A stretch of 64,000 nucleotides of DNA from Lojkania enalia (taxonomy: Eukaryota > Ascomycota > Dothideomycetes > Pleosporales). Positions within the stretch are counted from its first letter, which is position 1. Every line of letters starts with the position of its first letter. The notes beneath the pieces are model-generated. The model searched no databases and had not been told where the DNA came from. It worked only from the letters and a program-made list of their open reading frames with translations. Position numbers and translations under genes: made by a program. The DNA is taken from positions 62,179 through 126,178 of the forward strand of contig ML986642.1 of assembly GCA_010094045.1 (NCBI GenBank), written 5' to 3'. This document shows positions 48,445 through 60,237 of the stretch, piece after piece.

Positions 48445-49122
48445 GCTCGCTGTGGCCCGCAAACGCAGACAAATACTCAGCGAGCGCACTGCGAATGGGG
48501 AGACAAGAGCAGTCGCGACAGTGCAGCAGGCGACGGTGATGGTGACGATGGCCCGGTGAAGGTGTGTTGGTGGATGTTGTTTTGTGGGCGGAGACTGGCG
48601 ACCATGAGCTTCGCCAAGATCTTGAGCCAGCCCGAGCGCTGGAGCTAGCCGTGCTAGCTTCGTTGTTTAGTCGCCAGACCTTAGCCGGCGAGAATCTCAC
48701 CAATCACAGCGCCGCATCGCCCCGGCCTAGCCGCAATCATCCATGGATCGCACATGCTAGACGCCAGTGCCTACCAGGCTGTCACTCTACATGTATTCAT
48801 TACCTAGAGTAGGTATTCAAGGACTGCTCGCTGCGCACTGCATCCATTTTTGGTTGGAAACGTACTAAGAGTGGGCAGATGCTCTTGATGCGCCGCTCTT
48901 CCTTTGGGGAAAGCCCCAGCGCCACCACCCCCTGTTGTCTGCTTACCGCGGCATTATCCCATGCATGCGCCAGAGCCTATTCATTCGAACTGCATGATAG
49001 AGACCAGCAAGTAGTCAGGCTTCCCAGATATTCGGTCCAGAGCTCAGCGAAGTTAGAGACCACCGACGCCGATGTCCATGCATAAAAGTACACAAGAAAA
49101 CCCGCTGCCAAGAATCACGGGA
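48445..49122. other. STS1 promoter side and 3' end of MTR4
   Basis: This interval separates the STS1 start from the MTR4 stop; both genes are on the minus strand. Open frames here overlap one another and lack ATG starts or domain signals. Confidence 0.45.
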
Positions 49123-52100
49123 TCATAGATACAACGACTGGGCAGCTACCAAGTCCCTCCTCACCATCTCCAACGCCGCTGTGAACTTTTGCTCGAGCTC
49201 CTCGCTGCCCATGACCTTCGCTGCCTGCGCTATTTGGCGCAGCAATTCTTCCAGTCGTCTAAACAAGCGAATGAGACTGCCTTCATAGACGTCGGTCATT
49301 TTGCTTTAATCAAGTTAGCATTTGGAAAGGGTGAGGCCGGTGTTGCTCTTGTACTAACCATATCTGAGCAAATGAGGTGCCCTTGGACCAGGAATACACA
49401 ACCTCCATGAGCTGGTATTTGAATGTATTTAGATACTCCTCCTCGTTGACGGCCAATTTGCTCTCTTGCGAGATCTTCGCGATAACTTTGGCCTGCTGTT
49501 GAATCTCTCTAAAGGGCTTGGCAAGCTCTTCCTTCAGAACGGGCGTCTCGTTGCTCTTTTCCTCAAAGATGAAGCAGCTCAAACAGGCGGCGCATTGCTC
49601 CGGCGTCAGCTCATTGAAGAAACGGTTGAAGAGTAGCTCGCTAAGAACTAACTCATCACCCGTGCTAATTTCACATGCAACTCTAGCCTTGAGTTGGACA
49701 ACATCAGCTTCGTCAATGAAACCAAGTCGTCGTAGCACACGCTTGCGGCTCTTAAGCTCATCCAGTTGCATTACAGACAGCGCGTTAGCAATCTCTTTCT
49801 TTACATTCTTGATCTGCTCTGAAAGCGCCATCTTTTTTGCATACTGCTCATAGAGCTCTGGGAGCCTTGGCGAGTTGTGGAGAGGGTTGGTCAACAGACG
49901 CGATTCAAGCACTTCGATTTTCTAACCATATCAGCAAATGTACGGCCTTTGATTTTCGTTAACTTACTCTGAGAAGACGTTTGAAGGAATCATCGGTGAT
50001 ACCCATGTTTTCAATGGGATCGAGGATCGCAATGCCATCCGGGAACCGCCTTTTCACCTCTTCCAGTGCTTTACGGACATTGTTTTTCTGCTCAGAAGAC
50101 TTGAGTTCGTTGGGAAGGAATACCCGCAGATGGCCGATAGAATCAATGCACGATAAGAGAACAGGAACAACTTCCATCTTACCCTTTTCGCCTGGTGGAG
50201 GGGGCCGAATTCCCGGAGGCAGGCCATCTGCGGCCTGTGGTGCAAACCTAGCATCAGCAGCTACGGGCAAGAGAACATCTACAACATACGACTGTTGTGG
50301 GCTGAGGACTTCGCCTTTATTCTCTTTTCGGGGAGTAAAAGCAACTACAGCACCCCAACCAAAATCATAGTCCTTGTATTTGATCCTTACCAGCCGGCCA
50401 GCCTGCATGAACTGTAAGCAATAGTTTGGATGGGTGATCACATCTCGCATGTCTTTAGTATGCGTGTCCAATTGCTGTCGCAGCTGATAGTAATCCTTGA
50501 CAGTCGGCTCGTCGGTGATTGTCATATTCGTTCTCTCGTTCTCGAGATCCTGTAGCTGCTGCTCCAAACCAGAGACACTTGCAGTGTTTTGAAACTGGAA
50601 GAAACATCGCTCCAGCATAAACTCAGGCGATATTCCCTCCACTCTCATTAGGTTCAGAATCATGTTGTAGCCAAGGTGAAACGCTGAATTCAAGTTGTCC
50701 TGCTGACCACGAACAATCTCCTTTGCGACGGAAGGTTCCATTTGTTCGTTAATCATCATGATGACTATGCCACGCTCATCGAGACCACGACGTCCAGCTC
50801 TCCCTGACATCTGAATAAACTCGGAAGGAGTCACCCATCTTTGGCTTACGCCGTCAAACTTGCGAACGCTTGTGAAGACCACAGTCTTTGCAGGCATATT
50901 CAACCCAATGGAGAAGGTTTCGGTTGCGAAGAGAACCTTGATCAGCCCCTCTTGAAACAAGATCTCGATTGTTTCCTTTAAAATAGGGAGAAGTCCGGAG
51001 TGATGAACGCCAATTCCACGTCGCAGCAAAGGGAGAATATGTTGAATTTGTGGTAAAGAGCGATCCTCTTCTGAAAGCATATCAATGGCACTTTTGAAGA
51101 CTCTTGACACCATCGCCTTCTCCGATTCATCGTTGAAAGCCAGCTGGCTCATCGAAAGTGCCAGGTTCTCGCATTCTCGCTTGCTGAAACTAAACACGAT
51201 GACCGGATTATAGTTCTTCAGCATGATCATCTTCACGATCTTGTAGATATCAGATTGTTCCTTGTTGCCTCCTCTATTCGTCTTCTTGTCCTTTCCCTTT
51301 CCTTTTCGTTTCGCCATGAGATCTGCTGGATCGCCGCCCTGTTTCTCAGCAATCGAGGTCATAGCTTTCTGGAAGTTCTCTTCGCGGAATACGCCCTTTT
51401 CGTCGACGACTAAGTGTATGCCGTCAGCGCCAGCGGGGAAAAAGTAATGCTGGAGAGGCGTCGGTCGGAAGTCTGTGTAGACAACGTGGCAGGGCTGATT
51501 GTGCGTCTTCGTAATCCATTCCGCAAATTGCATGGCGTTCGGAATTGTGGCCGAAAGGAAGACATAGCGAACCTTGTCTGGTAGCAAAATAATAGTTTCT
51601 TCCCATACCACACCTCGGGATTTGTCACGAAGATAGTGGACCTCGTCAAAGATGACCCATGCCACCTCACGCATAATTTCTGAGCCCCTGTAAAGCATGG
51701 AGCGAAGAATTTCAGTAGTCATAACCAAACAGGTGGCTGTAGGGTTGATAGTCACGTCACCTGTCATGAGTCCTACATCCCCAAATTCCGCCAAGAACTC
51801 TCGATATTTCTGGTTGCTCAGCGCCTTGATGGGGCTTGTGTAAATGACACGTTGGTTGTTCTTCAGGCACTGTGCAATGGCATATTCGGCCACGACCGTC
51901 TTTCCAGCGCTGGTGTGGGCCGAAACCAGGACACTCTCGTTTCGCTCAATTGACGCAACTGAAACCTGTTGGAAAGGGTCAAGGGCAAATTTCCATTTCC
52001 TGGCGGGCTCTTCTGGGGGCTTATGCTCGTTGATAGGGATGTAGTCGTAGTCGGGTGGCAGCGCGACTTGATGGCGGACTTGGTGAGACAGCACAACAGC

Positions 52101-52400
52101 CTGGCCATCTTGCTGTGCCTGAAGGCCAGCTGCGGCAGCAACTTCGCGCGACTCCTCTGTTTCGAAGGCGTCCGTCACGACAGGTTCGGGTTCGTCGCGT
52201 TTCTGGCGCTTTGAGACTTGCTCTGCGCCATTCTCCCGGGCGAAATCTTTCACTTCCGCGTCACCATCCGCCTGCATAGATATATCTTCTGCTGGTGATT
52301 TGACGTCGCCATTTGCCTGGCGCTTCTTGCTCTTGTTGGGTGCCACCGGACCCCTTGGAGCTTGAGGGCCGTCTTCGAAGACGTCGAACAGCTCATCCAT
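49123..52400 (-). CDS. MTR4: ATP-dependent RNA helicase MTR4/DOB1 (TRAMP and exosome cofactor)
   Basis: CDS complement(join(49123..49303,49359..49921,49968..52400)), 1058 aa, two introns of 55 and 46 bp with GTTAGT and GTAAGT donors. A Ski2-like DExH helicase. Walker A AHTSAGKT is at 161-168, the DEVH box at 252-255 and SAT at 283-285. Downstream are [23 protein letters not shown] and the arginine-finger motif [10 protein letters not shown]. The arch/KOW insertion follows, then the C-terminal DSHCT-type helical domain ending in [20 protein letters not shown] and VAAQSLYL. The acidic, basic N-terminus (1-110) is disordered. It unwinds RNA for 3'-5' decay and processing by the nuclear exosome. 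Length is usual for the family. It diverges from the COX8 gene across a 395-bp promoter. Confidence 0.97.
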
Positions 52401-52795
52401 GGCGTCAATTGGAAAGCAAGCCTCTTAATTGCACTTTTTTTTTTAGCTGGCGGCGCAAAGTGAATGAAGGAATTCCAAGGTGCCTAAAGGAGGTACAGTT
52501 GCCTCCGGCGGGTGGGAGGGAAGGGGGGGAGAGGTGTGCTGGAGAGAGAAAGAGAGAGCAGTAGACCCAATTCACAAAAAAGATGTTGCGACTACCGCCC
52601 GGAGGATAGCAGCGCACGGATCATGCCAAGCCATTACGGACCTTACTAAGCGATCCCAAGTCTGCCAACCTCGAGCTGGTGTCAGGCCATGCGCGCAACT
52701 TCCGGCAAACACAACTCCCTCAACCTCTCCGCTCATCCACCACCGCCAAAGTATGCTTTAGACACGCCAATTGCTCTCTTAGCTGACGTTACAAG
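52401..52795. promoter_or_regulatory. Bidirectional promoter between MTR4 and the COX subunit gene
   Basis: Only 395 bp separate the two divergent start codons. The interval holds a T-tract near 52436-52443 and a purine-rich G/GA stretch at about 52505-52560, typical of fungal housekeeping promoters. No specific factor site could be assigned. Confidence 0.6.
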
Positions 52796-53144
52796 ATGCT
52801 CTCACGTGCAGCTTTCCGCGCCGCCACCAAACCCACCTTCATTGCCCGCCGCGGCTTCCAGACCACCCGGGCCCGGCTCGACAGTCCATACCACTACCCC
52901 GAAGGTCCTCGCAGCAATATTCCCTTCAACCCGCTGACCAAGTGGTTTGCTCTTCGCTACTGGGGCTTTTGCCGTGAGCTTGCATCCGTCCCAATTGCCA
53001 GCATTGGCTGACTCTTCTAGTTACCGGATTCTCGCTTCCGTTCCTCCTTGCTGGTGAGCCTCTACGTGTGCTTCTTCAACAATTACACATACAGCTAACC
53101 TTTCAATCTCAACAGTCTGGCAAACAAAGAAGAACAAGCCGTAA
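52796..53144 (+). CDS. COX8: Cytochrome c oxidase subunit VIII/VIIc, mitochondrial precursor
   Basis: CDS join(52796..52973,53021..53053,53116..53144), 79 aa. Introns of 47 bp (GTGAGC/CTAG) and 62 bp (GTGAGC/ACAG) flank a 33-bp exon. Residues 1 to about 29 form an Arg/Ala-rich, acid-poor mitochondrial presequence (MLSRAAFRAATKPTFIARRG). The mature part shows the conserved SPYHYPEGPRSNIPFNPLT block, then KWFALRYWGF and one membrane helix ending VWQTKKNKP. These features mark the small single-helix subunit of respiratory complex IV (Cox8 in yeast, VIIc in animals) in the inner mitochondrial membrane. The three exons are too short to show as one open frame. Confidence 0.92.
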
Positions 53145-53495
53145 ATGCCATGACCCGACATCTGGCAGTGCTTTTCGGGGGACTATACTAGCGGAGCATG
53201 GAGGAAATTGTAGAATAGAGAGGCAGGCTCCCGCGAACTACTGTACTACACTACGACATCAGCATCAATTTCATTGGCAGTGTTCATCGCAACCATTTCT
53301 GCTCCTCTAAACAGCTATTGCTTTCGTGTGCCGCGTGCTTGACCCAGTGACCTCGATGCAGTATTCCATTCGGCAGAAGCTCGGCTAGCTCGTTTGGGGA
53401 GCTTGAACTTCGAAACAAAATTTCAGCCAGTGACATGCACTGCTACTCCCTATACCACCTAAATATTTCATGAATAACCCGCTCTATATCCTGTG
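53145..53495. other. Intergenic, COX8 3' end to ELP1 leader
   Basis: About 350 bp between two co-directional genes. No other feature was seen. Confidence 0.5.
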
Positions 53496-56400
53496 ATGCG
53501 GAACCTAAGAATCGTTGGAAGGTCGCTTCTGCGATTTTCCGGCGAGGATCCTCTGCCCCTCACTGCAACCGCATGGGATCCCGCCTCTAACTCGGTCGTA
53601 TGTGCATTTGGACCTTCGGAATCACGTGCAGTCATTGAACTGAAACGGCTGCATCACGACCGCAACAATGCAGATGGAAGATTAGAAAGCATTGCTTCAT
53701 GGGATGCGCCATGTCCCTTGCCTTCGCTTTCCTGTGATAAGATACTTGGCCTACACCATTTCTCAGACACGTCGACTTCATGCCTGGTTTTGGCCGGCGG
53801 TGATATTATTCTGGTTAGGGAAAACCCTCTTCCCAGCGAAGACTTGATCGAGATTGTAGGATCAGTAGATGCCGGTATATCTGCGGCAGAATGGTCGCCA
53901 GATGAAGAACTTCTCGCCATTACCACCTTGGCCGATACTCTACTGCTAATGACCCGCGAGATCGAAAACGTAGCGAACATCACAATGGCCCCAGATGATG
54001 TCAATGTATCAAATCATGTATCTGTGGGCTGGGGGAAGAAAGAGACCCAATTTCAAGGCAAGAGGGCGAAAGCATTGAAAGATCCCACGGTCCCCGAGCG
54101 CACCGACGAGGGAGTCCTCAGTCCATATGACGATCACTCAGTCACAGTCAGTTGGCGAGGTGACGGGCAGTTCTTTGCTATCAGCACAATTGAACAAGGA
54201 AAGCGAAGAATGATCCGGGTCTACTCAAGAGAAGGGCGGCTCGACAGCGTCAGCGAGCCAGTAGATGGGTTGGAAGGAGCCCTCAGCTGGAGACCGTCTG
54301 GAAATCTTATTGCTAGTATACGGCGCCTTAGTGAGAAGGTCGAGGTTGTATTCTTCGAGCGGAACGGCCTTTGCCACGGACAATTCGACTTGCGTTTTAC
54401 ACCCGAAGAGTTGCAAGCACCGACGACTCATTTGACGTTAAGGTGGAATAGCGACTCAAACGTACTAGCTGTGAACTACCCAGACAAGGTCCAACTTTGG
54501 ACGATGAGCAACTATCACTACTATTTGAAGCAGGAACTTAAATCTCCGGAGAACGCGCTGGAGACCATCATGTGCAGTTGGAATGCTGAGAGGCCTCTGT
54601 CACTCACATTAGCAACAGCTGGTAAGGTATATTGGCTCTATATATGATATAGTTGAATTCTGATATGCGTCTTTCGCAGGTTCACTCCAAATACTCGAGT
54701 TCCTTTCTACCGTTACAGCTGGTTCGGTTTCATCCCCACATGACTTCGGTGTGGTTGCGTCCATAGACGGCTGTAAGTTACGCTTCTCCTACACAGAGGA
54801 CTCAACATCTGATATATCACAGCGATACTCAAGCTCACAGCCCTAAGGATTGCCAACGTCCCACCACCGATGTCATTACTTCAGGTCCCTTTAATAGGCA
54901 AGCCAGTAGATGTCTCGCTTTCAATGACTGGTTCACGACTTGCGGTTCTTTCGGGTTCAGATCTCGCTCTCTATGCCCTCGATATGACTAAACGGCCTGT
55001 TCCAACTCCAGAATTACTTTGGCGTAGTGATGCTATCAAGGATCAGTGTCCCCGGCATGTGACATTCGTTGGCGATGACCAAGTCAGCGTTTTAACAGAT
55101 AGTTGGGATGAGGAAGAAACAACGCTGTGGACCAGCAAAGGGGACGAGCTATTCTTGTGTGGGCCGATACTAGAAGCTAGGCCAGTCTCTTCCATTATCT
55201 CTAGCGTCGACTACCATTGTCAATTTGTACAATTTCGGGACGGGGCTGTACATGAAGTGATCTCGGACAACACATCAGGTGACTTCTCTGTTCAGACTGC
55301 TATGGTTAATAAATTCCCCTCAGTCGCTCTAGAAGTCAGAATAATAATTCTCGAAGAAAAGGCAAGTTTCTTCTATATCGAGATATGTAGAAATGACTAA
55401 CAATCGCAGCCTTTATGCTTTGGGTTGACAAAGAGCGGTATTCTCTATGCAAATGACCAGATTCTTGTCCGCAATTGTACATCCTTTGTGGTCACGCCTG
55501 CTCATCTAATTTTCACAACTACCCAACATCTGCTGAAATTTGTCCATTTGGCTGGTATGAATGGTAAATGCTAGCGTCCAATTACTACTCTCTCTTTGAA
55601 CTAACTATCGAAGACCTCGAAGTACCTCCAGACGAGCCACAAAAAGAGGAGCGATGTAGGCGCATCGAACGCGGAGCCAAGATCGTCACTGTGATGCCAA
55701 CAACATTCTCTGTTGTGCTACAGATGCCAAGGGGCAATTTAGAGACAATATATCCAAGGGCATTAGTTATTGCCGCAACCCGACGCAGCATCGAAGCAGA
55801 GCGGTATGGAGAGGCATTCATGACATGTCGGAATCATCGAGTGGATATGAATATCCTACACGACCATGATCCCGAGCGTTTCATGGAAAATATACCTACC
55901 ATTCTTAAACAGATCAAGAGGGCTGAGCATATAGATTTGTTACTTTCACAACTCCGGTCAGTCTATTATCGTACTCTCATAAATTATGGTGTTTACTTAC
56001 TTTGAACAGGAATGAGGATGTTTCAGAAACAATGTATAAAGAAACCCTCAAAATTAAGGAGCTCGCTGGGAAAGCCAAGCACTCACAGCCTGAAACCGAT
56101 TCGAAGGTCAACCGAATTTGCGACGCATTCCTCGAAGTACTTGAACAACCGGAATATAAGGAACCGCATCTTCAGAATATCATAACAGCCCATGTTTGCA
56201 AGGTGCCAGCAGATCTCGAGGCAGGTCTCAAGATGATAGGGAGATTCCAGAGTAGGTAACATTAGATGTTTCGTTTAAACAACCAGCTGATATGGTATAC
56301 AGAAGCACAAGATCCCCTTACTGACAAGGCGGCCGAGCACATCTGTTTCCTCGCCGATGTCAATCAACTTTATGACACCTCACTAGGCATCTACAATCTA

Positions 56401-57778
56401 GAACTTGCGCTTCTAATCGCACAGCAATCGCAAAAGGTCTGTTGACACTTCTCATTTTGATTTGCTATATCTAAAACGCCCAAAGGACCCACGGGAATAC
56501 CTTCCTCATCTGCAATCCCTCCACGACCTTCCTCCTCTCCGCCGCCAATTCAAAATCGACGACCAACTTGGTCGCCGAGTAAAAGCTCTAACACACCTAA
56601 GAGACCTTGAAGCCTTCGACGAAGTCCAGTCCTACGTCCTACAGCATTCCCTCTATCAGGAAGCTTTAAAGCTATACCAATACGACAATGCTCGCCTAGA
56701 TGCAATCACAAAGCTCTATGCCGACCACCTAAGCGCGCAAAGCCGCCACAAAGAAGCCGCCATCGCATACGAATCGCTCAACGACCATGCCTCCGCCTGG
56801 ATCTCCTACCGCTCCGCAAACCTCTGGCGCGAAGCTCTCACCAGCGCCACCCTCGCGGATCTTTCCGAACAGGAAATCCTCTCGCTAGCCTCCTCGCTCG
56901 CAGACTCGCTCTCTGAATCAAAGGACTACCTCTCCGCTGCAACGATAACCCAGGATTACCTCTCCGATCTCCCCGCATCCACCAAGCTTCTCTGCCGCGG
57001 CTGCCACTTCTCCGAAGCCCTTCGCCTCGTCACCTTACACCGACAGTCGGAACTCATCACCCAGGTCATTGATCCAGGCCTCGCAGAAGCCAGTGGCAAC
57101 ATGACCGAATTTCTCGCCGACATGCGTTCCCAGCTCCTCGCCCAAGTGCCTCGCCTCCGGGACCTGCGGGCCAAAAAAGCAGAGGACCCACTCGCCTTCT
57201 ACGAGGGAACGGAAGATGCTAATAGCGGCAACATCCCCGACAACATCTCGCTCGCCCCGACGAATACGACGTCGGGCGGTACCTTCATGACGCGCTACAC
57301 GCAGCGCACGGGCACCGTGAACACGGCCACGACCCGCAAGACGAGCAAGAATAAGCGACGGGAGGAGCGAAAGAGGGCGAGGGGCAAGAAGGGAACTGTG
57401 TATGAAGAAGAGTATCTCGTGAACTCAGTCGAGCGGTTGATTGAGCGGATCAACAGTATGAACGAGGAGATTGAGCGGCTGGTCGAGGGCTTGGTGAAGA
57501 GGGGGATGAGGGAAAGGGCCGAGGCGGTTACCGGTGCGGTGAGTGATGTTGTGGAGAAATGTAGGGATGCGGTGCGGGAGATATATCCTACGAAAGAGCA
57601 ACACGATGGCGTGGGCGGGGAGGCTCAGGGTCAGATTAACGGCGTTGGTGCTAGCGCTGATGAGGTGTTGCGACCTCAGGGGGCGGATGCGACGTTGTGG
57701 GCTAGTATCGAGGAGGTGGGAAGGAAGAGAGAGGCGCCGGTTGTGAAGGGATTTGAGAGATTGAGTTTGCTTGGGTAG
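53496..57778 (+). CDS. ELP1: Elongator complex subunit 1 (IKI3 family)
   Basis: CDS join(53496..54621,54680..54772,54823..55361,55410..55563,55614..55956,56010..56251,56303..56436,56486..57778), 1307 aa in eight exons, all phases consistent. Intron 3 (55362-55409) is GC-AG, with donor GCAAGT and branch GACTAAC. The start is the ATG giving MRNLRIVGR. The N-terminal part is the paired WD40-like propeller region (WSPDEELLAITT, VSWRGDGQFFAIST, LRWNSDSNVLAV). The C-terminal part is helical TPR-like (ERCRRIERGAKIVTVMP, RGNLETIYPRALV, DPREYLPHLQSLHDLPP). A basic tRNA-binding stretch, RKTSKNKRREERKRARGKK, lies at about 1161-1179, followed by the YEEEYLVNSVERLI dimerisation region. Scaffold of Elongator, which modifies wobble uridines in tRNA. 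Confidence 0.97.
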
Positions 57779-58028
57779 GATAGACTATTCTATTATGATG
57801 GGTCTTCGTATGCCACATAGAAAAGTGTTCTATTAAGTAAAAGGACTGGATCAAAAAGGGAAGCTGTCCAGATGATGCTTTTTTCTCCCTTTTGGAAATG
57901 CGTCCCTTCTATACGCTACGATGTAGCCACACCGTCTACCAGATGCTGTGACCCTAGACCGTCAACCCTAGTATACATCAAGATTTTCTCCTACCTCAGT
58001 CCCTCTTCCGTTTGCCATCTACAACTAT
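57779..58028. other. Convergent intergenic region
   Basis: 250 bp between the ELP1 stop and the aminotransferase stop on the opposite strand. It presumably holds both 3' ends. No terminator-type structure is expected in a fungal nuclear gene. Confidence 0.5.
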
Positions 58029-59287
58029 TTACGCCTTGTATCCCACCTCAACCAACGACTCTTTAAGACTCTCAATGGCCTTGTCAATATCCGTCCTGGC
58101 TGGGTCCGTGACACTAACGCCCATATGCCCAAACCTGACATACTTGCTCGCAATTTCCTTGTGCAGACCACCAGCGAACACCACGCCTTTCTTTGTCAAG
58201 CTAGGTAGAACATCCGGCGGGCTGATACCGTCTGGGAGGTAAATCGCTGTCATACCGTTGGCCTGGTTCTCAGGTTTGGAGGCTAGTTGCTTGAGTCCAA
58301 AGTCTGTGATTGCCTTTTTGATTTTCTGGGAGGCGGCTTTGTGGTCTGCGAAGCGCTGGTCTAAGGGCTGGGAGAGGATCTGTGTGAGAGAGGTGTGCAG
58401 GGCGTGGACTAATTGCGGAGAGGGTGTTGCAAAATAGGAAGCTTTCTTTGCTTCGTAGTTTTGCATGACTACCAATTACATTAGTCAAGTACGTGGATGG
58501 GAAAGGAAGAAAGAGGACATACTTGGTAACCAGTTCTTCCACGAGCCAAAGTACGATGTTGGCCGTGTTTTCCTAGCCTTGAATCGCTCTATAGCGCGAC
58601 CAGACACCATCATGATGCTCAACCCAGCGGGGCAACCAATGGCTTTTTGGCTAGCCGTGAGAACAACATCGAGCTTCCAGTCGTCAAATCTGATCTCCTC
58701 GCAGCCGACACTGCAGACACCGTCCACGACGACCAGAGTTTCCGGGCTGACCCTGTGCACAAGCTCCGAAAGCGCCTTGATTTCACTCAACACGCCGGTT
58801 GAGGTATCGACATGGGTGACGGTAATAATTTTGTACTCCTTCTCCTTTAACGCCTTCTCGACATCATCCAGCTGGGGCCTGTCGCCAATTGGGGCTTTGA
58901 GTTGCGTAGCCTTGACGCCATAGGTTTCCAGGCAGTCCGTGAACGAGTCGGCAAAGTATCCGGTGTGTAGGACCAAAGCCTCATCGCCAGGCTCCACTAA
59001 ATTGGCCGCCACCTGATCCCAGCCGAGTGTGCCGGAGCCGGAGATGACGAAGGGTTGCGAGGCAGGGTCGGAGGTCTGGAAGAGCTTGCGGAGGGACGTA
59101 AGGACTTCGCTGAAGGTGTTTACAAAAGGCTGGCCGACGTGGCTCTCGCTGCGCTCATTAATATTCGTTCCTAATCGAAAAAAGTCGCAGCGGCGTACCT
59201 ATAGTGGCTCATGGACTGGAGAACCGCATCGTCAAACTCAATGGGCCCTGGGATCATCAAGGCGGGGTGCGGTGGTTGACTCGACAT
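58029..59287 (-). CDS. AGX1: Alanine--glyoxylate aminotransferase (class V, PLP-dependent)
   Basis: CDS complement(join(58029..58468,58523..59148,59199..59287)), 384 aa. Introns of 50 bp (GTACGC/GCAG) and 54 bp (GTATGT/GTAG) join SMSHYS to ESHVGQPF and NWLP to IMQNYE. The start MSSQPPHPALMIPGPIEFDD is the usual fungal start. The pyridoxal-phosphate lysine is K198 in LTASQKAIGCP; the cofactor-binding GSGTLGWDQV and VVDGVCSVGCEE blocks are intact. It transaminates glyoxylate with alanine to give glycine and pyruvate. The C-terminus (VGYKA) is not a peroxisomal SKL signal. The frame stays open for about 180 codons upstream of the ATG with presequence-like composition but no ATG, so a longer mitochondrial form is possible. 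Confidence 0.95.
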
Positions 59288-60237
59288 TTTGACGGGTAGT
59301 TCCTTTTCGACTCTTTCAGGCACCTTTTCCTTCTCTTTGACCGTTTCTTCCTTTTTCTCCTGCCTTATAATGTGTCCCTGCTCGTCCTCAAGATGCGCCG
59401 ACCGCTCGGTGCTAAAGGGCGTGTTCAATTCGAGAAAGGGCTTCGACTCGAGGTGCTTCGAGAAGAGGTTGAGGCGGGAGGTTGCGCGCGAGGAAGCCAG
59501 GTTGACGAAGGAGGGGTAGAAGGAACGGGAATTCAAGGACGTCAGGAGTCGGCGCGGGGTAGCCAGCTTGCCGGTGTTCGGAGCTGTGCGAGCTCCCGTC
59601 TCGTTTGCGTGGAGTGGAAAAGCGCGGGTGTTAACGGGACAGACGTTTGGTCCCGATTGCCAGAATTGCGAATTACTGGTGGGGGCAGCGCGTGTGCCAG
59701 CGAGTGGGACGGTGAAAGTCAGCAGCGCGTTCGCACAGGGTTCGAGAGTGGCCGCGGGTCGAATTCGCGGGCAGGTTAGCCAAATAGTCCGCTGCAGCGC
59801 GAGTCGACGTGGTTCCTTTTGCCGTGGTTAAGTCTCTGACGTGGGTTTGACCATTCGTGAGACTCGTCAACCCGGCTAGCTTTTCAGTTTTGCGCGTTAG
59901 GGAGAATTCGCAGGGTCCACGTATGGGGCCAGATGTGTCTCCGCAAGCTGTCGGAGAGCGGAGACGCGAAGAGCCCACGGACGCGCCGCCCGCCACGTGA
60001 CCGGTAATTCCACGCCAAATCGGGGTATAGTCGGCAGTTGCTATGGCGGGAAGAGCGATCGCGAGCAACGAATCAGGAAAGCGGCTAGTTCTGTTTAGGA
60101 CCCGGCGCAAGCCAAACACCACCATCAACACCACGCTTCTGTATCACCAGCACCCTCGCGCATGTCTTCTACCGCTGCATTGACAGTGTCGAACAGCTTC
60201 TACACGACATCGTAGCCACGCATATCGCATTGCGACA
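59288..60237. promoter_or_regulatory. Divergent promoter region, AGX1 and the disordered-protein gene
   Basis: About 950 bp between two divergent ATGs. The AGX1-proximal 540 bp remain open in the AGX1 frame (stop TAA at about 59828-59830) and would encode an Arg/Ser/Ala-rich stretch such as LNSRSFYPSFVNLASSRATS. The distal part shows no such signal. Both promoters must lie here. Confidence 0.55.

Noticed and set aside
48140..48559. 139-codon plus-strand frame over the STS1 start
   Set aside because: Antisense to conserved STS1 sequence, low-complexity Arg/Gly content, and a start that is not supported.
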